DNA of 11,103 nt. Source: Acanthamoeba sp. SK_2022b (Eukaryota; Discosea; Longamoebia; Acanthamoebidae). The notes below the pieces were generated by a model. That model ran no database searches and was not told the origin of the DNA. It saw nothing but the letters and a program-made list of their open reading frames with translations. Position 1 is the first letter of the stretch, and every line of letters begins with the position of its first letter. Location of the stretch: contig JANDJZ010001086.1 in the NCBI GenBank assembly GCA_027943245.1, positions 1-11,103 of the forward strand. Reading direction: 5' to 3'. Below are positions 6,915-11,103 of this stretch, piece after piece. The translations under genes and the position numbers were made by a program.

Positions 6915-7149
6915 GGGTTGTGGTGTTGTAGTTGTGGCGATGGTGATGGTGTTGTGGTGGTGTTGTGTTTTGTGAGGATAATGACAGCTCATAACGGAAC
7001 CAAGAGTGTCCAGGCCCTAAAAGCCAAGTTGGAGCAAACACAACACTTTAGTGGTGGTGTAATGTTGTGGTGTTGTAGTCATGTTGTGGTGTAGTGGTGT
7101 AGTGGTATGGTGTTGTGCTGGTGTAGTGATGATGTTGTGGAGGTGTTGA
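6915..7149 (+). repeat. G/T-rich minisatellite (GTTGTGGTG family) with a non-repeat island
   Basis: GTGGTGTTGTGG-type units run at 6915-6970 and 7050-7149, interrupted by a unique island at about 6971-7049. It continues the 2334-2430 tract across the copia insertion. Confidence 0.85.
6981..7058 (+). other. Possible exon remnant in the minisatellite (SNF2-like segment?)
   Basis: The island translates on the + strand to a peptide containing HNGTKSVQALKAKLEQTQ. This resembles the GTK-V-AL...L segment that precedes helicase motif IV in SNF2 proteins such as SHPRH. It is short, is followed by repeat sequence, and lies on the strand opposite to the SNF2 relic at 1786-2230. It may be chance or a separate gene fragment. 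Confidence 0.25.
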
Positions 7150-7685
7150 CCAACAGCACCACGCCATCACAACTTCCACACCACCACTACCACACCACCA
7201 CACCATCACCACAACACAGCACAAAACCACCACAACAACACCACCACGTAACCACACACAACATCACAAATCACAACATTATCACCACACCTCCACAACA
7301 TCACCACACCACCACAACACCACAATACAAAACAACACCACATCACCACCACATCACCACTACATTACCACCACAACATCACCACCTCATCACAACATCA
7401 CCACACCATCACCACAACAGCACCACCACAACATCACCACAACATCGCCACACCACCACCACAACAACACCACAATACCTCCACCACATCATCACAACAA
7501 CATCATAACACAACAGCAACATCCCCACAACAGCACCACCACAACATCACACCAGCACTACAACAGCACCACACACCACATAACAGCACCACAACACCAC
7601 AACAACTCCATGACAGCACAACACAGCACCACCACCACCTGACCACCACCACACTACTCTCACTCAACCCAACTCCCCACCATAC
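7150..7685 (+). repeat. C/A-rich minisatellite, inverted orientation of the same family
   Basis: CACCACAACA-type units run for about 530 bp, the reverse complement of the G/T-rich units on either side. The switch near 7150 is an imperfect hairpin: GTGGAGGTGTTG and CAACAGCACCAC pair at 10 of 12 positions around the bases AC. Confidence 0.9.
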
Positions 7686-7874
7686 CCCCACACAATGCGC
7701 ATGGGGTAGTTTGGGAAGGGGTCCTCTATGGGAATGGGGGTGTGGGGGTGTGTTCCCTGCCTATCCTATCCTCGCCATTGTTCTTGCTAATCGGCCAGAT
7801 CTGTGCACTCACAACACTTCCCTCCCTTCTCCCCAGGCTCTATGGCTTGGCCAAAAAGCGCAGAACTACCCATG
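7686..7874 (+). other. Unique spacer between inverted repeat blocks, with an exon-like end
   Basis: About 190 bp of non-repeat DNA. Its right end has a pyrimidine tract and CCCCAG (to 7836), then 38 bp open as ALWLGQKAQNYP and a GT at 7875 where the minisatellite resumes. This looks like acceptor, exon and donor. No protein family is recognised and no partner exons join cleanly: the candidate acceptor at 8541 would create TGA. Confidence 0.2.
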
Positions 7875-8392
7875 GTGTTGTGGTGGTATTGTGGTGGTAT
7901 TTTAGTTATGTGGTGATGTGGTGGTGTTTTGTAGTGTTTTAGTGTTGTTGGTGTAGATGTTGAGGTGTTGTATTGGTATGTGGTTATGTTGTGGTGATGT
8001 GGTGGGGTGATGTGGTGATGTTATCATGGTGTGGGTGTTGTGGTCTAGAGGTGCTGGTGTGGTGTTGTGGTGTGGTGTTGTGGTTCCGTTGTGGTGATGT
8101 TATGGCGTGGTGGTGATGTTGTGGTGTTGTGGTGATGTGTGGGGTTGTTGTGGTGTTGTGGTGGTGGTGTTGGTATTGTGGTGCTGTGGCGTTGTGGTGG
8201 TGTTGTGGTGGTGTGCTGTCAGTTCTATCATCCCAAACAGTCCTGTTTTTTGTGGAGATATTGTGGTGGTGTGCTGTTGTTGGTGTGGTGTGGTGGTGTT
8301 GGTGTTGTGGTGGTCCATGATGTGATGTTCTGCAGATGGTGTGGTGGTGATGGTGGTGTTGTGGAGATGGTGTGGTGATGTGGTACAACAAA
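7875..8392 (+). repeat. G/T-rich minisatellite, second block
   Basis: GTTGTGGTG-type units with variants GATGTTGTG and GTGCTG, interrupted by a short non-repeat island at about 8219-8262. It ends near 8380, where GTGGTGATG (8372-8380) is inverted at 8402-8410 across a 21-bp spacer. Confidence 0.9.
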
Positions 8393-8401
8393 CCTCTGCA
8401 G

Positions 8402-8457
8402 CATCACCACAGCATCACCACACATCCCATCACAACACCACCACCACAAGATCACCA
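8402..8457 (+). repeat. Short C/A-rich minisatellite block (inverted orientation)
   Basis: CATCACCAC-type units run for about 55 bp. This is the third switch of orientation in this array. Confidence 0.8.
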
Positions 8458-9789
8458 CCATTCATATGTTGTGCTCATGCCACAAGCCCCCCCTTCCAAC
8501 CTCCACATTGCTCTGGCCTGCCGCCCCACTCCCATTCTGCAGATCTTTGCCACTGAGGGGGAAGTGAATTCAGTTGGTTCTTTTTTTTTGCCCCCAGTTG
8601 GGTGTTTGGTGCTCTTCTCTCCGTCTCTGGGCCCACAACAAGCAAGGATGCACATCCATATGATCTCTCTCTCTCTCTCTCTGCTTGCCTGTGGATGGAG
8701 ACAACATGGCCATTCCTTGCCATGGACTTGAATGCGGCACTCTCGTGGCAGTGGGCAATACAACCTTGGTGTTGGACCACACAGTGCTGTGTTTGACCAG
8801 GGACAAAAATCTTGTGGTCCTAAAAAACCAGAGATGAGCAGAACGAAGGATTAATTGAGAAGACTGAGGAGGTGAAGCCAAGGGGCAAGATTCTTCAACA
8901 ACACTGAGCCAAGTTCTTAGCCTGAAGGCATCTGCCCCATCTTGTGTCCTGTCCACTTGACACAGGAGTCCATTATGCTGACTAACCTGGTTTTCCAACG
9001 TAGGTTATTTGGACATCAAGATTTAGCTTTCAAAAGGGTGGATTGATTTCCAAAAGCTCAATGCAGGTGACAGTCCACCCATCAACTTGCAAGCACCAAC
9101 CCATGGCAAAAGCAGTGGAGTTCCATGTTGGTGGAAGATCCGGTGGTGTAGTCTTGGCCACATCACAACATCAAGGAGCTGTCCATTTGTAGACATATAT
9201 GATAAAGCAAGAACGTAGGATTGACAGTCAACAGATCTTTCATGACAAGACACAACTGCCAGACTGCTGCTTTTCTGCCCACCCACCATCAAGCATACCC
9301 CCAAAATACCGTCAGATAAGTGAACAAAAAAAAACACCAAAAAAGGCTGAGCATGAATGAATCAGCTTTTTGCCCGTTCAAGCCACTCATGCTGCAGTTG
9401 TTATGAAGGATGGTTGAAGCCAAAGAATAAGCTGCATGGCCAAGCTGGACAATATATAATCTATATGCCTGTTTCAACAAAGGTAAAAAGTGAGTGTGCA
9501 AAGTGTATGCTCAGCATACTTCCAGGTGCGTTGTAAGATGCCAGGCAGATCAAGAATGTTGAGAAAACGGCTGGTTTGGCATTGACCACATTTGGTCAAA
9601 AGAACAGCCCACACAATGCAGAACAAGGAGATCTGTTCATCAGGTGGAGCTGCATGCAACATATAAATCAGTCAAAGTTACCAAGCTGTACACAAAAGCA
9701 CTGTTGATGCTTGAAAGTACCTTGCAACTCCAGGTTATTTGCTCTTGAGCAGCACGCATGGCAAATGACAATGATGCCAGTTGTCTGGA
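8458..9789. other. CpG-poor DNA without a recognisable gene
   Basis: Both strands hold only short open frames with no family signature. A T-run lies at 8581-8589, followed by CCCCCAG (an acceptor-like site), and a (CT)n tract at 8664-8682. A + strand stretch near 8736-8820 encoding GNTTLVLDHTVLCLTRDK reads like protein but is short and unidentified. The texture (TG/CA-rich, few CG) matches the relic regions, so old element remains are likely but cannot be named. Confidence 0.4.
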
Positions 9790-9909
9790 CCATCCTTCAG
9801 ATTTAGGAATGATCATGGGCAATGGTTGCAAAGGACGAACTTGATCAAGGTGTGATTCAAGTGCTTTGGCCTGCGGTTTTATCCAATGAGCTCTCACATG
9901 ATTGCACAC
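9790..9909 (-). pseudogene. Possible Ty3/gypsy integrase linker remnant
   Basis: The minus strand gives KALESHLDQVRPLQPLP, then PKSEGW. This resembles the GLLQPLPIP..PW linker that follows the zinc-binding region of Ty3/gypsy integrases. The order and strand agree with the polymerase relic at 10034-10495, but the spacing is about half that expected, so a deletion would be required. The match is short and uncertain. Confidence 0.3.
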
Positions 9910-10033
9910 ATAGTGAAGGAGGGATGAGGTACCAAAAACTCAACCATGTCATGCTTTGGACAGGAGTGGTAGCGCTGGGTGGTGAATGTTGTCCCTACAT
10001 GGACATAAAGCTCAGCAAAATTTATCGCAAATA

Positions 10034-10495
10034 TCAAAAAGCAGACTTAAACAAGAGACTAGGTATACCCCATTGGTCAGGGTGTACAGTTCGCTCAAGT
10101 GCATGAAGGTCTTGAATCATCTCTGAAGCCATTGGGTAGCACCAGGTCATGTGTATGGAGGCAGGTGAGACAAGAGCAAGAGTGATGGGTACAGGACTCA
10201 AGCTCAACACACTCATGTTGATAGGAGCTGTAGTGGTGGCAAAGTAAGGCAGAGTAACTGTTCCACATAGCTGGTCCTTGCAAAGGGCAGAAGAAAGAGC
10301 TTCACATCTTCCTTTCAGGTAATGCAAACGTGCTGTAACAGTGGCAAAGTATGGTACAAACTGCATCTAGATGCAGGAGCACATCCAGGAGAAATGTACA
10401 TTTATTACTAATGAGCTTGCTATTGTCATGTGTGGGGGAGCTAGATCTGCCATCCCACAAGTACAGAAACTCAAAGCAGAAGGGGTGATATAAAA
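10034..10495 (-). pseudogene. Decayed Ty3/gypsy polymerase: RT end and RNase H start
   Basis: On the minus strand, ITPSALS (about 10490) resembles the hxIT..GLS segment after the RT catalytic part. FSWMCSCI-stop-MQFVPYF (about 10390-10350) corresponds to the hallmark FLGMxxYYRRFVPxF. ATVTARLHYL follows. ALCKDQL, TVTLPYF and then NMSVLSLSPV (about 10290-10190) match ALKxxL, the APVLxxF block and the SVDASPxGxGAVLSQ segment at the start of RNase H. The Asp of that segment reads Leu, a TAG interrupts the YY position (about 10367-10369), and the frame closes at 10034. It is an old, non-functional fragment. No LTRs were found for it. Confidence 0.65.
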
Positions 10496-11103
10496 CGTCA
10501 GGTGGGGGCAGGGTGGTGGGTGAGGATGTGGTAGCTGTACGCTGCAGGCACGTTTTGTGGCAGGTTCAGGAGTAGTGTAAATGCTTTCATGGTTCGCCCG
10601 CCTGCTCTCTCCCCTCCCTCATCTTCTTCTGAGTTCCCTGGTCAGTTCCTACTCATCACCCATGGTGCTGTGGGTTTAGTGCAGCGTGATTTCTTGCCTG
10701 GCGCCAGTTCAATGAATGAGATCACGCTCATCCTTGCACTTCTTGTCTTGGCCTGCAGCGCTCTGGACACGTTTGACCATATATTGTGGTGGAGGGGCTG
10801 GTGGGCAATGTTGAAGAGGTGTCAGGCCTGCACACCAACTGCATGACCAGGGGGTCAGAGGCACGTGCTCGGCACCGTGCCTGGTCGGTTTGCATTCTGG
10901 CATGCACCCAGTTACACCCAGTTACTTGGCTCTTGTCATGCATACTCTCACAAAGGGAGGTTTGGTGGGGAACAGTTGACACAGAATGCATGTGAAGATG
11001 CACACAATTGTCACAGTCTCTAGAGCTGTTCTGCAAAGCTGAGAGCAACCTGGCAAACTACCTTCCTCCTGGCTACAACATGACCATCATCATGGTCCCA
11101 GCA
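10496..11103. other. No recognisable gene
   Basis: Open frames of up to about 100 codons occur on both strands without family motifs. The sequence is CpG-poor and TG/CA-rich like 8458-10033. If the gypsy relic were longer, the RT palm (YxDD) would be expected here on the minus strand, but no such motif was recognised. Confidence 0.4.

Noticed and set aside
7107..7508. His/Thr/Pro-rich + strand frame
   Set aside because: A translation of the minisatellite; no stops arise because the unit lacks them.
7984..8391. His/Thr-rich minus-strand frame
   Set aside because: The same minisatellite effect on the other strand.
6910..8457. CRISPR array or telomere
   Set aside because: Units are degenerate, about 9 bp and without spacers, unlike CRISPR. 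They switch orientation and match no regular telomere repeat.
8602..8796. Small + strand frame near the (CT)n tract
   Set aside because: Ser-Leu repeats come from the microsatellite; the rest has no recognised similarity.
9822..10106. 94-codon + strand frame
   Set aside because: It overlaps the minus-strand gypsy relic and shows no motif.
10589..10846. 85-codon + strand frame with a hydrophobic stretch (ITLILALLVLACSAL)
   Set aside because: Possible single membrane segment, but no conserved motif, no context and weak composition; chance is likely.

Overview
This window is eukaryotic nuclear DNA, probably from an intron-rich protist or alga. The evidence is a small-GTPase gene cut by seven short GT-AG introns (101-154 bp), an LTR retrotransposon, minisatellite tracts, and no bacterial operon layout or ribosome-binding sites. 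The species cannot be named from the sequence.

Layout. (1) 1-1489, + strand: the 3' part of a Rab-family GTPase gene. It has eight visible exons, including a 17-nt, a 10-nt and a 27-nt exon in succession, and ends in the Cys-Cys prenylation signal. Its first exon or exons, with the P-loop, lie off the left edge. (2) 1490-1780: 3' flank. (3) 1786-2230, - strand: a frameshifted relic of an SNF2-family helicase C-terminal domain. (4) 2334-2430: the start of a G/T-rich minisatellite. (5) 2431-6909, - strand: a Ty1/copia retrotransposon complete from end to end, with 149-bp LTRs, 5-bp target duplications, a primer-binding site, a polypurine tract, and gag and pol reading frames. It carries two Gag frameshifts, an in-frame stop, an Asn in place of the protease catalytic Asp, and a shortened integrase C-terminus, so it is probably not autonomous. 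(6) 6910-8457: the same minisatellite family, switching between G/T-rich and C/A-rich orientation, with three short non-repeat islands. (7) 8458-11103: CpG-poor DNA without an intact gene. It contains a decayed Ty3/gypsy polymerase relic on the - strand (10034-10495, possibly continuing to about 9790).

A common thread is cytosine decay. The Rab gene and the copia element are CpG-rich. The relic-bearing stretches are nearly CpG-free and rich in TG/CA. Both differences between the two copia LTRs, and two of the inactivating changes in the copia ORFs, fit CpG to TpG/CpA transitions. The simplest reading is a Rab gene next to a methylated, repeat-rich compartment in which old elements and gene pieces decay and into which a copia element jumped fairly recently. 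The genes here do not form a pathway, and no new multi-gene system was found.
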